Counted from the stretch's first letter, positions 10,464-21,504 are shown. The stretch is 64,000 bases of DNA from Phymatolithon calcareum (GCA_977006965.1 OZ345354.1:3645531-3709530); one strand, 5' to 3'. Notes: generated from the letters alone by a model not told the origin. Made by a program: numbers and translations.

Positions 10464-10727
10464 GTGATGTACCATCTAGATCTAAAAGCAGTCATCGAGC
10501 TCGCTCTACAAACAGTAGAACGATGGGCCATCAAAGCGCTGCTAACCTCTTCATTGGGGAAACTGCGCACAAGAGCCAGAGAGCATATGGAGACCCTTGA
10601 AAGCACGCTAGCAGGGTACGACCTAGAAGGAGAAAAACGACTAGAAGCAGAAAAGGCGCTAGATGAGCTCTTACTATTTAGCAAGACACTCACAGAACGC
10701 ATGGAGAACGAAGCAGGCCTGTATTGA
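10464..10727 (+). CDS. Small helical hypothetical protein, 87 aa
   Basis: ATG at 10464, stop at 10725-10727. The predicted protein is strongly helical and charged (KLRTRAREHMETLESTLAG, then EKRLEAEKALDELLLFSK), consistent with a coiled coil. It is in the same frame as the fragment at 10155-10328, so it may be the 3' part of a decayed larger gene rather than a complete one. No domain recognised. Confidence 0.35.
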   Translation: MMYHLDLKAVIELALQTVERWAIKALLTSSLGKLRTRAREHMETLESTLAGYDLEGEKRLEAEKALDELLLFSKTLTERMENEAGLY

Positions 10728-12356
10728 TTCGTATAAGGCAAGGCAAAAAGCGGTCGAGTCCAAGCACCAGCAATCCTGCAGAGGACTGAGATAGGATTAC
10801 TTTGAATCCTGAGTTTTCCCGTCCGCGATTCCAGTGAGCGTTTCGTGAGCTGCACAAAGGTAGGTAGCATCAGAGGAAGCCTCGCCCATATCTTCGGAAG
10901 TCTGTGGGGCTTCTAAATAAACTTGAATAAAAATTGGGGAAACTGCAGAATATGAAAAAATCGGGACACTCTGCACACGTCGGACACGTTGCACATTTTC
11001 GCAGTAAGCCTCGCATATTGCATAACCTCACCTATTGCGTCCGAAACAAGTCCACGGGCGATATGCAGTAAGTGAGGTTACTGTACAACGAAAAAAGCTA
11101 TAAAACCCGACCTCGAGTTTCGACTAGCGGGAAAAGGATGTAAGCAAGAATCAACCAACAACAGGTCACGTAAATAAAGTAAGAGAAATATTGTGAGCAC
11201 ATTGCTCACACCAGCTCGAACCTCCTGGCGTAGCTAACTGTTTCAATCTGACATGTTTCAACAAGTCTTACAGTGTACATGAGCACTGATTTGTAAAAAA
11301 AGTCATCTCATTGCTTATTCTCCATTTCCAAATAAACCATTGCACAAAGTGTACTCCATTTCATAAATGTAAGGCGGCACTCAATGCGGTTGACTGAAAT
11401 GAGCACAATCAGGCATAATTCCACGATGCTGTATGAATACTAACGTGCAACTCGTCCTCGAAACTCTGCTGATGATTTCATAAGAATATCTCAACCAAAT
11501 TTAGAAAAAAATACATTTCTGGTTCTTCCCCTAATTGGAGTATGTCATAGGAATGAGCATCGATGTTTGGGTATCTAAGTGAACATCAGTGTTGAGCCAA
11601 GGGAATGTTACTGTATTCCCCTTGTTGAGCCATATTTTCCCGGTATCAAACGACAACAGTGTTTCACCCCTGACATCAATACTATCAAGGATATGATGCC
11701 CTGTAATGAACATTGACACGTACAATCAGTGGGATACGTGTAATATGTAGCTACTGATTGAATTAGTACTGTAATAAGGCGTATCTCGCGGTCCATTCGT
11801 TCCCACAAGCCACGTGGCCCACGTCACGACACGTGGACGTCCAGCAGGCCATTCATATTGAGAGAGCTCTTGATAGTATCAAGGGCAAATCGAGTATCAG
11901 GAACTATTGATGTCGTCAAAAAAATGATTAAAATACGAAGCCACATCTGTAACCAGTTGATAGTGTTTTGTAGAAAGGGTTGATCTTTTGTTGACCGTGA
12001 AGTTCCTCTGCTAGAGAGAGCTTCTTTGCTTAAGTAGTTTAACTACAGAGAGTGTGCCTGGTGAACATACAGGGAAAGGATAGTTATCAGATTGACACAA
12101 AATGAACGGCATTGGAACGTTACTCTGTTACGACATCTGTCAAAAGAGTTAGAAATGCTCCACTGCGCACACCGCAAATTTGCGTGCATTGAGTGTCCAC
12201 AGCCGCAGAAGATATCTCTGGTGAAGGGAAACTGCAATAAAAAATTCGAATTCCTTTTATCCGACACTATGAGAGAGACGCATCACTTTATTGGTGCTGT
12301 GGAGGGGGGACGTTCAGCTAGTGGCCCTCAGAGGGATAACAGGACATTGGTTTTCT
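10728..12356. other. Non-coding stretch, nothing firmly identified
   Basis: AT-rich with several short frames but none convincing. No repeat pair, RNA gene or transposon end could be recognised by eye. Confidence 0.45.
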
Positions 12357-13172
12357 TTAGCAGACATCTGTGCCAATTGGATTTTCAAAGCTTTGCTTCG
12401 TCATATATCCGGTTTGGCTCGAACACGATATTCCAATGCTCGGTTTCGAGCCCGCTTTTTGCTTGTCGTCTCCAGCAACAGCTCCTACACTCATCTTCTC
12501 GCCGATCTTCAAATTTGCGTAAACGACAAGAGCGACTGATAACAATAGTGCCCATTTAAGCGAAAAAGAAACCAATTCTACCACGTCTTGTGCCATTTGA
12601 ACTCCCCATTGCAAGAATATCCAAAACCGGTCGTCGTAGGGCGTAAAAACAATTACGTCGTCGAAGCGGACTCGCGTTGTCTGAGAAATCTTTAGGTTGT
12701 TCACGAGCTTAATGGCCGATGTACAGGTCCACTGCGATGCGCACATCTTCTTCATTGATGTCCACTTACCAAGCACGAGAATGGCGTGATGTGGCGTTGC
12801 GCAGAACCCTCGCGCGCAAAGCACGTGATGTAGAATATGTGTGGCATGCTGCGTCTCAAAACCAACTAAGTGTTCCTCTGCGACACATACGCGGTCGCTT
12901 GAACTTCCAGAATCTGACGACGATGACGCACCATTCGTTCTGGTAGGAGTACCAATACAACTGCAGAATGTAGAAACACAGCCAGTGACGCCTGCGACCG
13001 AAACTGCTGTACTGGGATCTGAAATCGTGACCTTGCAGGTAGCATGCTGGCCGGACAGGCATTCACACAGCTCTGTGTCACAGTTAGCCTTTGTGCACAA
13101 CCTAGTTCGTGCTGCAGATACGACGAGAACAAGCGCCGACGCAAGAACCAAAGAAGCAGTGCTTTGCATCAT
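12357..13172 (-). CDS. Secreted or membrane Cys-rich protein, possibly Hint-domain-like
   Basis: The start is set at the ATG at 13172 (MMQSTASLVLASALVLVVSA), which gives a classic signal peptide; the 17 codons upstream have no ATG. The mature protein is about 250 aa. A Cys-rich segment (C-T-K-A-N-C, C-E-C, then CVSTFCSC) comes first, then a Ser-rich linker. Next is a segment beginning CVAEEHLVGF and containing ATPHHAILVLGKWTSM. This last part resembles the N-terminal Cys and TxxH block of Hint (hedgehog/intein) domains, which are abundant in some red algae. One transmembrane helix follows (SLKWALLLSVALVVYANL), then a short polar tail. The Hint reading is tentative because the central part is poorly conserved; a generic single-pass membrane protein is the fallback. 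Confidence 0.55.
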   Translation of the reverse strand: MMQSTASLVLASALVLVVSAARTRLCTKANCDTELCECLSGQHATCKVTISDPSTAVSVAGVTGCVSTFCSCIGTPTRTNGASSSSDSGSSSDRVCVAEEHLVGFETQHATHILHHVLCARGFCATPHHAILVLGKWTSMKKMCASQWTCTSAIKLVNNLKISQTTRVRFDDVIVFTPYDDRFWIFLQWGVQMAQDVVELVSFSLKWALLLSVALVVYANLKIGEKMSVGAVAGDDKQKAGSKPSIGISCSSQTGYMTKQSFENPIGTDVC

Positions 13173-13223
13173 GAATGACGACTGAGCGAACGCTAAGGGA
13201 TATGGGAGTTTTACTGCTCTCAA

Positions 13224-14140
13224 GAACGGATCAGTGATGATATAGTCAGCAGCCGTGGTCTATCTCATGGAGTCAAAGTGGTGCTCTGCTCACCCCTCGA
13301 GCAGACGCCAGATTGCTCGTCAAATGCGATGATGGAATCACCGGTTACGAATGCACCGACGAGCCGGAAGGACGACACGAACTTACACGTTGGTTACTTG
13401 TTGGCTAGCGCTACTGCAGTACGATCTCACCTCATCTGAGTTTTTTCCGTTTTTTCCCTTTTTTCGGCCTTTCTCAGCCGTTAGAAGCGAAATCTCGTCA
13501 CATTATGAGCGAGATATCCAAAGTGTTAGTTGCCTCTTTCCCCCACGCCAGGGGGCTCTAGGAACTACCACAAAATCATAAACCTACGCTGTAGTACAGT
13601 ACGATGATGGATTTCCTGGTTCTTACATCGAGTTGACCAATCGATCTAGAGATTCGACCCCGGCCCGTACGTGATTGTCATAGGAGTATCACAAAATCAG
13701 GGTACGTCATGTAGGAGTCTGTGAAAACGGGCATTGCCGTACCTCATTTCATGCTGCAATGACCGTTCTCACAGACTCCATCTTTTGTAACGGAGCTCGT
13801 CAGCATGTGGTATTTGTCGTCTCTCCGCATTCTGATATACTGTACATACAATTGGCTGTGGAGACCTCTTCAAATCTCCAAGGTTCGCAGAAGTGGACGC
13901 TCTGCTGGTTGCGACAGTCGCGCAGCTTCCATGTCTGCATAACATTTGCGAATAATGACGCACGGCGTCGCTTTTGGTTTCGTCATACGTATAGGTTATC
14001 GACTGAAATTTAAGGGACCGGCCGCGATGAGGAATTACGAGAGACTTCACAAGGGCGTAATTTTGGTCCCAAGGGGCCCGCGGGGACCTACCGAGTGGTT
14101 TCGAATCATGGCCGGTCTTGAAAGTTGAGGCGATAACCTG
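13224..14140. other. Intergenic, with one hairpin
   Basis: No convincing gene. It includes a T-rich run at about 13,441-13,470 and the inverted repeat listed separately at 13,714-13,779. Confidence 0.4.
13714..13779. repeat. Inverted repeat, 23-bp arms
   Basis: The arms at 13714-13736 (GGAGTCTGTGAAAACGGGCA...) and 13757-13779 are reverse complements with two mismatches, separated by 20 bp. Function unknown; it could be a terminator-like hairpin or a miniature transposon. Confidence 0.6.
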
Positions 14141-14189
14141 CTTATCACCCCTGTTTTGCGGTAGTAGACTTCCTCTTTTCGTTTCGGCC

Positions 14190-14290
14190 GGCGCGGTGAC
14201 ATGGGATATGTCACCCTGCGGGAATGAAAATTTGGGGAATAATTTGACCACTTTTTTCCTCGTTGGGAGACATGGGATATATCACCCGGC
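14190..14290. repeat. Palindromic subterminal repeats of the Harbinger element, left end
   Basis: Two copies of a short palindrome, GTGACATGGGATATGTCAC (perfect 7-bp arms around GGGAT) and GAGACATGGGATATATCAC, lie about 80 bp apart. A third copy, GGAGATATGGGATATGTCTCC, sits near the right end at about 19,293-19,313. They are candidate transposase binding sites. Confidence 0.55.
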
Positions 14291-14401
14291 CTGAATGATA
14301 TTTTGGGGAATAAATTGTTCATTGGCAGGGGCGTGCGGGAAATCTCGAAACAATGAAAACTCTGACAAATTTTGGTATAATTTGAACAATCTAATTTAAT
14401 A

Positions 14402-14612
14402 CAGTCCCCGAAATTGGATTACGGACACTTGCACAGCATAGAAGATAGACCTGCTCGACGCCAATTTTTAAAAATTAATTTTATGGGATCGAAGCACACA
14501 CAACTCGAAACTAATTGACGAAATTGGAGAGCTCCACGCTGACGTCTTTGTCTTCATTTACGTAAAGTAGTATTACGGACAGTTTTCTCGCGCGAAACTC
14601 AATTAAGGACAG
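14402..14612. repeat. Tc1 left terminal inverted repeat (211 bp)
   Basis: Near-identical reverse complement of 15762-15972, ending ...CAATTAAGGACAG. Confidence 0.9.
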
Positions 14613-14727
14613 CTATGCAAAACACCCTCTATCATGGCCAAAAGACGAAAAGCCATGCAATCCGGCAGTACTGTGGTATCCTCCATCAACCGGAGAGCCC
14701 TTCCACATCGCTTCGTCGGTTCTAAGA

Positions 14728-15723
14728 ATGGAAAAACGCAAGGATGTGTCTGATACAGAAAAAAGCACAATTCGTGCCTTTGCATCTTGCAATAAGTCCG
14801 TTCGGGAGATTGCAAAGATCGTTGGGCGCTCCAAGTCTGCGGTTAATGACGTCATTGTCACATCAGGCCGCGTGGTGACGCCTAAAAGGGGCGGTTGGCC
14901 AAGCAAAGTGACTTTGATTACCCTGCGTGCTATACTTTGTCGTGCTTCTACCGGTCTGTACTCAGCAAGAGACCTTCATGACATATACAAGTGCCCTGTT
15001 TCCGTTCGACGCGTGCAGCAGCTCATCTCAACAAGTGGGCACCTTGTGTACAAGAAAATGCTATCCGGGCCCCGGCTTAAAAGTTTTCACAAGGAAGGGA
15101 GGAAAAAATGGGCGAAGGACCACATCGCTTAGAGCAAACGGTGGAAGAAGGTTGTATTCTCGGACGAGAAGAAGTTCAACCTTGATGGCCCGGATGGATT
15201 TGCATAGTATTGGCACGACATACGAAAAGAAAAGCGTTACTTTTCGAAACGCCAGCATGGGGGTGGTTCTGTCATGATATGGGCTGCCATGTCTTACTAT
15301 GGGCTTTCAAGTATTGTCGTCGTTCCCGGAAGAATGAACTCGGAAACATACTGCAATGTTCTGACGCAAGGATTGCTGCCATTTGCAGAGCAGGACTGTC
15401 CCGATGACTGGATTTTTCAGCAGGATAATGCTCCGATCCACGTCAGTCAGTACACAAAAGATTGGTTTTCTGACAATTATGTAGACGTTCTCCCTTGGCC
15501 TGCTAAGTCTCCTGATCTCAACATAATCGAGAATCTCTGGGGGATCCTTGTCCGGGAAGTTTACAAAGGTTTTCGGCAGTTTACAAGCGTGGAAGGGCTG
15601 AAAGAAGAGATCCACCGGTGTTGGAGCTATATCGAAGATATGACCATTAGAAAGCTGTATGGATCGATGCCCAAGCGATGTGTTGAAGTCGTAGAGCGTC
15701 AAGGACGCATTTTGAGGAACTAG
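14728..15723 (+). pseudogene. Tc1/mariner transposase with two in-frame TAG codons
   Basis: From the ATG at 14728 one frame covers a complete Tc1-type transposase. An N-terminal helix-turn-helix (VREIAKIVGRSKSAVNDVI) comes first, then the DDE core: VVFSDEKKFN, IFQQDNAPIHVS and SPDLNIIENLWG. Exactly 34 residues separate the second Asp from the Glu, the DD34E spacing of Tc1. The product would be about 330 aa, normal for the family. TAG codons at 15130-15132 and 15205-15207 interrupt the frame without shifting it. All catalytic residues are intact, so inactivation is recent. Both stops are TAG, but nothing else suggests readthrough. Confidence 0.93.
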
Positions 15724-15761
15724 TGACTTTCCATTTAAACTTGAGGTGATCTTTTTGATAA

Positions 15762-15972
15762 CTGTCCTTAATTGAGTTTCGCGCGAAAAAACTGTCCGTA
15801 ATACTACTTTAAGTAAATGAAGACAAAGACGTCAGCGTGGAGCTCTCCAATTTCGTCAATTTGTTTCGAGTTGTGCGTGCTTCGATCCTATAAAATTAAT
15901 TTTTAAAAATTTGCATCAAGCAGGTCTATCTTCTATGCTGTGAAAGTGTCCGTAATCCAATTTCGGGGACTG
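15762..15972. repeat. Tc1 right terminal inverted repeat (211 bp)
   Basis: Near-identical reverse complement of 14402-14612. Confidence 0.9.
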
Positions 15973-16891
15973 TAGATCTCGAAGTCTGACTGGTTGTTGA
16001 CAGCGGCATAGTGATCGGCACAACCTCTGAGATCGACGAAAAGAATGCGCGCTGGGCTATCTCTAAACGCGAGGTTGTGAAGGTCGGCAATGTTCGTCTC
16101 GACCTCGAACGGTAGCGGAATAGTCACTGTGGACTCGATGATGTCTGTTTCGCGCTGACGCAAGTTGCGGAGTGCATCCTCGAAGGCAATAAACTCAGGA
16201 TGCACGCGTTGAAAAGCACCATCGCCAGCTCCACCATCTGCCGTCGGTAGCCATTTTCAGAATAGTGAGAACACATCCATGAGTGCATTAGGCCAAGATA
16301 CAACAAGCTCAAGCAAAGCGCCACCAAAGCGCCACCTGTACCTACACGAATGCTCCAGTCACCCTTGCCAACACCCGAAGGTAGGAGAATGGCGACGGAG
16401 ATACGCTTCGTCTTTTTACCCGGCTCATCCCATACGGCTAGCAGGAACAACGGCTTGAATTGCTTCGGTCCCAGCAGGCACTCTCCTCCAGCAACGTCCT
16501 CGCTTTCTTCATCAGTGTCTAAGTCAACCACACGGCGTTTCTTCGATGCGCTTCCCAGTACATCGCTGCCTTCTGTTGCCTTTGTCTCAAGAAACTCAAC
16601 ATCGGCAGCATCGTTTTCTGCACCTAATGTGTCAGAATTAGATCACGCTTGACAGAGAAATGTAAAATGGAGCATACCTGGCAAATCAAAGTTCTTTTTC
16701 AGCTGATTGAATCGAGTTCGAAAAGGTGTGAGTTGGTGATTCTTCAAAAAAATAGGATCCGATTCGTATACAGCCTTCGGATCATCGTCTGAGGATATAT
16801 CACCACGCTCGAACATAGAGCTCAGTTTGACAATGGCAGGGCATTTTTTCGTCAGCTTCTGATGCTTTACTGGTTCTTTTCTGGGAGCCAT
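15933..16891 (-). pseudogene. Harbinger partner protein, two exons, one frameshift, 3' end altered by Tc1
   Basis: Exon 1 is 16678-16891 (ATG at 16891, basic start MAPRKEPVKHQKLTKK). A 54-bp GT-AG intron lies at 16624-16677. Exon 2 continues with an acidic, nuclear-looking segment (KKRRVVDLDTDEESEDV) and then a globular part. Near 16,205-16,230 the coding frame shifts by one: the natural continuation is HPEFIAFEDALRNLRQRET..., in the frame open to 15933. Harbinger elements usually carry a second, Myb-like or other DNA-binding partner gene divergent from the transposase, and this gene fits that place. No Myb motif is obvious. The original TAA stop coincided with the Tc1 TA target, so the frame now runs 11 codons into the Tc1 end. 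Confidence 0.6.
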
Positions 16892-18362
16892 TTTCTTGGT
16901 TGGGGCAATAGTGACTGTATGCTGCTGAAGTATGCGTATAAGTACGCCTTGAAGATGTGAGAAATAGGCAGTAGAGTTTAATAGGTGTTCGTAAACAAAG
17001 GTTAATTGAAAATAGTTCTTAGCCGAGAGAACAAATACAAATAAAAAATACTAATAATTACTTCGGTAGGACATTATGTACAGTAGAGTAAATTTCGTAG
17101 CTATCGAACACACTGAAATCGGTCTGTAATTGAGAAAATGCAAAGCATTTTTGCTGACGAGGGAATAATTTTTTCTGAACTGTCACTGCAACTGGCCTAT
17201 ATTACAGTCGAAAATACAATATCTCCAGGGTTTGATGCAAAGACTGAACTGTCATCTGCATGCATATTTTGATGACATTGACCAGCACACAGCGTTCGGC
17301 GGCATGATACGTATGCATATATCGAGGATAATTTATTTCTACCATCTTGTGTATTAATCGGTGCCCGAAAACATCACTCGGTTAGCGAACATTCGAACGT
17401 TCGCTTCCGAACGTTCGAACTTTCTTTTTCTTTACAACTTTACTTCCAGAAATACGCAATGCAGCTTTGCCCCATATTATAATCTCGACGAACTTTGTTA
17501 CAGAGTAATATGCTGCACCACCATGCACCGAAAAACTTAAACCAGAGCAAACCCATTAAGTAAACTTTAACGATAAAATTTGGGATATTCGGTCTTTTTC
17601 TAAAAGTTCGGTGAGTGTAACATTAAATATTTTCCGATCTGCTTTCGTTCTACAAAATTTGAATATTGATTTAACACGACAGGATGCTTTTCTATAAAAA
17701 TTCGCGGTTTAATCACTACCATTAGGATGAACATGGCTACTATTCGGGTTTAAAAGATTGTTGTTTTAAAGAGTTTGAACGATGCGAACGTTCGCTAAAA
17801 CGTTTCCAGTCTGCTGAATTTTGCAAAGTGTGCGTGGATGTAATGGTGCACAAACTCGACAGTTGTACACGTAGATTGAGAACACGGCTTTATTACACTA
17901 CGAAAGGGTAAGGTATGTTTATTATTGCGTATTGAAACCTTATCTATCAATAACAACTGAAATTAATGAAATAATAAATGCCAGCTGTCTGCAGGTATTT
18001 CACGCTAAGTATCAATCATCGTGATGTCATAAATGTTACAAGGGCATATATGCCATTGTAGATTTGGATTTATCACACTGCTGTCCACTGTACATAACTA
18101 TTCTCAAATTACGTTTTCATTACATATTCTTACAGTCCTAATTGTGGTGTGGGAACAGGATGGCGCTCTTGAAAGCGAAATTTTAACTCAAAATTGTGCT
18201 TTACACCCTGAGTGAAATTGATGATCACATAGGACTCCATTTATTTGATATAGGGCTCTAGTATCAGCATTCTAACGAGAAGTGCTATGAATGCAATGCA
18301 TTCAAACCGCATAAATAAGCCTATAGTTGATTTCTGTGTAGCTTTCTGGTCAAGATGGCAAC
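16892..18362. promoter_or_regulatory. Divergent intergenic region of the Harbinger element
   Basis: AT-rich 1.5 kb between the two divergent Harbinger genes, presumably holding both promoters. It contains repeated palindromes built on GAACGTTCG (about 17,388-17,423, and GCGAACGTTCGC at about 17,779). These are candidate protein binding sites, but their role is unknown. Confidence 0.4.
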
Positions 18363-19374
18363 ATGTTCTTACCATTTACGCCTTCAACGTTTTCAGAGCA
18401 CGGTCGCACTATCACCAATTGTGCAGCGGGCCTAACTTCTTTCTGTGAAGTTCAACGTTTCAAGGCTCTTTTTGGGGTGACGCCGGTTGTGTGCGCTATT
18501 CTATGGAATCGTATCGGTACTACACTTCCATCTGGCTCGCGTCCGCGCCATTTGCTTTGGGCATTACTATTCTTCAAAGTATACACTAACGAGAAGTGCA
18601 ATCACTCTCTGACGGGTGCCGATGAGAAAACGTTTCGGCGTTGGGAATGGACGTTTGTGCAGTTAATTGCTGATCTTGAAGTGGTTAGTTCTTTATCGTT
18701 CCCTCGTTCTGTTACTTCATCTTACTAACCATGGATTTCAGATTTTTTTTCATAAGCGACTTTCAAGGGGTTTAGTTTCCGGCATCTTTATGTCGGTAGA
18801 TGGTACAGATTTTCGAGTCCTCGAGCCTCGACCGTTTAGCTCCCGCTGGTTTTCACACAAATTTCACGGACCTGGTCTGAGATACGAAGTTGGACTATGC
18901 CTGCGAACTGCATCAATCGTGTGGACTCATGGACCATTTCCTTGCGGCAGCTTTTCTGATTTGAAAATTTTTAGATATGGACTCAAGAAGGCATTAATGC
19001 AGAACGAGAGGGTCGTGGCGGATGGCACATACAAAGAGGAAAAATGCGAGAGAAAATCGCTGTACGTTAGACACAAAACTCAGTTTAATTGTCATAGCAT
19101 CGCGCGCGCGCGTCACGAAACATGTAACAGACGCTTTAAACAGTTTTCCGTCCTAAGCAGCCGCTTTCGACACAGATTGCAAAAGCATTTTGTGTGTTTT
19201 CGAGCTGTAGCAAACATTACACAACTGAGTATTGAACATGGGAGTCCTTTATTTGAAAAATTTCGAAATTTCGAGTTTTCCCGTCTCTCCCGGGAGATAT
19301 GGGATATGTCTCCCCTCGTGGTAAAAAATGATCAAATTATTCCCCAATATGATGACATTTTGGGTCATTTTTGA
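18363..19374 (+). CDS. PIF/Harbinger-like DDE transposase, two exons
   Basis: Exon 1 is 18363-18683 from an ATG. The intron 18684-18741 starts GTTAGT, has a perfect TACTAAC branch site and ends TTTCAG. Exon 2 is 18742-19374, and joining keeps the frame (...LIADLEV/IFFHKRL...). The product of about 317 aa contains the DDE motifs of the Harbinger-type superfamily: MSVDGTDFRV, RVVADGTYKE and ARARHETCNRRFKQF. Typical spacers EPRPFSSRWFSHKF and VANITQLSIEHG are also present. It catalyses cut-and-paste transposition of its own element. No internal stop is seen, so it may be functional. The last codons run into the element's end repeat. Confidence 0.85.
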
Positions 19375-19594
19375 TCATTACTGGAGCTCTTCGGGGCATA
19401 ATCGGCCCAGCACGCCTTCAAAACCGGGTGATAAGAAGTATATGTAAAAGCTCGTATGAGTTTCACGTGTATCTGACTCCATCAGTACTTCTAAAGAAGA
19501 GAGTTCTGCGTTGGACAATAATCGCATTGACACCGAGCACATAGCTCCATCGCGCTCACCGTTTTTCTCTGAAGCAGCCGAGTTCGGAGTTTAA

Positions 19595-19885
19595 ATGAAC
19601 GGCTCATTTCGTGGTCCAACTTTTTATGTTTCCCGTGCTTTTCTACGTGCTTCAGTTCAGTTGTACAGAATGAAGAACCTACAGAGAGGCTGCAAACTAC
19701 TTCCTACCGACAACCAGGACAGGCTTTTTATCCTCGACTGCTGCGCAGTAAAGCTCGGTGCAAGGATGTGTTCAACCCAGAATGATCGCGTGTTTATGAC
19801 CAAGATATGGCGCTTGCAGCAGCTTGAATTTACATTCAAAAAGTACACAGAGCAGGGAACGGACGTCACTATAGTGAATCTGTGA
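19595..19885 (+). CDS. Small hypothetical protein, 96 aa, doubtful
   Basis: ATG at 19595, stop at 19883-19885. Basic and aromatic-rich, with four cysteines. It lies outside the Harbinger element. No homologous domain recognised; it may be a chance frame. Confidence 0.22.
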   Translation: MNGSFRGPTFYVSRAFLRASVQLYRMKNLQRGCKLLPTDNQDRLFILDCCAVKLGARMCSTQNDRVFMTKIWRLQQLEFTFKKYTEQGTDVTIVNL

Positions 19886-21500
19886 GAAGAATCACGAGGA
19901 GATGGTAAACTGCGTTACGTAAAAAGCGTTGGCTAGTTGGTAGTCAATCTGGTTCATTGCGGCGACTCCGATTGCCGGCTAAAGACGCCTGCTAAGACCT
20001 GAGAAGCGTAGTGCGGGATAGCCGCTCTCAGGGTCCGCTTGAGCGACGTAGGCAAGAATGCCAATCAGAGAGAAAAAGTCAGAGACTTTAATGATTGTAA
20101 AGGTGAATGATAAATTGTCACAGAAGCTAGTACCGCTGCTCCGACCGAGGAGAATATAAAGGGAGGATAGGTACCAGTTTTGCACTAGACGGCCGGGGGA
20201 CTTCGTAACGTGAGTAGTATGCTTGAGGAGCCGGACAATTTTGAGCGTCTGGCAACGGGTGTGAAAACTGCTGTGCAGGTCGAAGGTCCGAACTCGTCCT
20301 GTCCTTGAAACGCGGTCAAAGTTGCGGAACTGGTCGTCCACTTCGGCGATCGAGACTGTGCGCTTCGTTCGGAAGAGCGCCACCTATTTAGCCTGTAGGT
20401 GTTCGCGTACACGTTCATGGACGGTCGCGAAACTTGTCCCACCCAACGGTAGGATAGATGTCAGTACTGGAGTCGTAATGATAGCTTTGCCCGTTTCCTT
20501 ACGCGTTGTAACACGTCATCTGCGACAGGCCCAGGTCAGTGCTTTTGGAGCAAGCCAGCACCAGCAACCATTAGTTCATGTACTATAAAACGATATTCTA
20601 TTGCCGGTTAAATGCAGTATGCAAACTCAATCCTCTACTCTTTTTCGCGGGAGACAGATTGAGATTGAGGAAATTCGCTACAGAGACCGTAAAAGTAAAC
20701 ATAGTTCGCTAAGTTTCGCTAAATTTCGGCACCGCTTGCCAAAACTACTATTCATCAGTTATGATACGGGGGGAAATTGAAGGTTTTCATTTTTAGAAGC
20801 CCTCAACGCATGCGCACGCCGACACCAGAGCAGCTTCGAATTGCGCTGTAAGCCTTCCAGGGAAGACTAAAGCATATCGCCTCCATCATCATACCACCAT
20901 CTCCTCTTGCATCTCGCTTTCTATCATTATTAATTTGTCCATCGCTTGTTTCACTTCCTCTTCTGTTCTAACCTTCATTCAGTTTCTGCGTTAGGTTGAG
21001 TTGAAGGGTTTCCAGCAGCAAGGCTGCTAGTATGTCGTAGTTGTCGATATGCCGAGGGATTTCGCTGAGGGAAGCGGCCGAAAAACCATTTGACTGTCCA
21101 TAGTCTGTGTTTTCCCGAATTGATTTGGGCTACGGGGTTTGCACTCTCGCTCATATCCACGGCAATTTTGCGTTTTTTGGCCTTCTCCGCCTCGCTCCAT
21201 GTCCAATAGATTCGCAGTTTCTCATCCTTGTGGGTGATCTTTCATTCCACGGCCCTCTTCGCTGGGACGTTCAACAGTTCGTGCTCTTCGAGGTATCAAA
21301 TATCACTCTGAGCCTGTGGTAAGTCCTCATCCTTGCCCTGGTAGTTATGATACACCGAGCACTCTATGTGAGAGTATAATCTAATATCAGGGACATGCTA
21401 GGTGCTCAGATAGAGCACTAGACATAAGAGAAGAGCCGCCCTTTCAACTGAGGGAGCCTTTCCGGTATAGGTGTAGGACTGTGAGGAAACTTGTTAAAAA
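19886..21500. other. Intergenic stretch without firm features
   Basis: No convincing gene. At about 20,667 the sequence GAGGAAATTCGCTACA resembles the outer end of the MULE inverted repeat (GAGGAAATTCACTACA at 2344), so a degraded MULE end may lie here. No mirrored partner could be found. Confidence 0.35.
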
Positions 21501-21504
21501 AAGG

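Larger units (their letters stand above)
14402..15972 (+). mobile_element. Tc1/mariner (DD34E) transposon, 1571 bp
   Basis: The element starts CAGTCCCCGAAATTGG and ends with its reverse complement. It has long 211-bp inverted repeats (14402-14612 and 15762-15972) and is flanked by TA at 14400-14401 and 15973-15974, the target duplication of this superfamily. It holds one transposase frame with two in-frame stops. The insertion site lies inside the minus-strand gene of the surrounding Harbinger element, so this is the younger of the two. Confidence 0.93.
14141..19435. mobile_element. PIF/Harbinger DNA transposon, about 5.3 kb, with a nested Tc1 element
   Basis: The two ends are related in inverted orientation. 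About 14,141-14,330 contains CTTATCACCC and GGGGAATAATTTGACCA; their counterparts GGGTGATAAG (19426-19435) and TGATCAAATTATTCCCC occur in mirror order at the right end. Between them are two divergent genes, a DDE transposase on the plus strand and a second protein on the minus strand, the usual two-gene layout of PIF/Harbinger elements. The outer limits are approximate; no clean 3-bp target duplication was found. Without the Tc1 insertion the element would be about 3.7 kb. Confidence 0.65.

Noticed and set aside
13769-14251. 160-codon minus-strand frame across the Harbinger left end
   Set aside because: Covers terminal repeat sequence and has no domain; likely chance.
15130-15207. TAG readthrough (recoding) in the Tc1 transposase
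   Set aside because: Both stops are TAG, but TAG, TGA and TAA all occur as ordinary stops and decay mutations in the window, so simple inactivation is enough.
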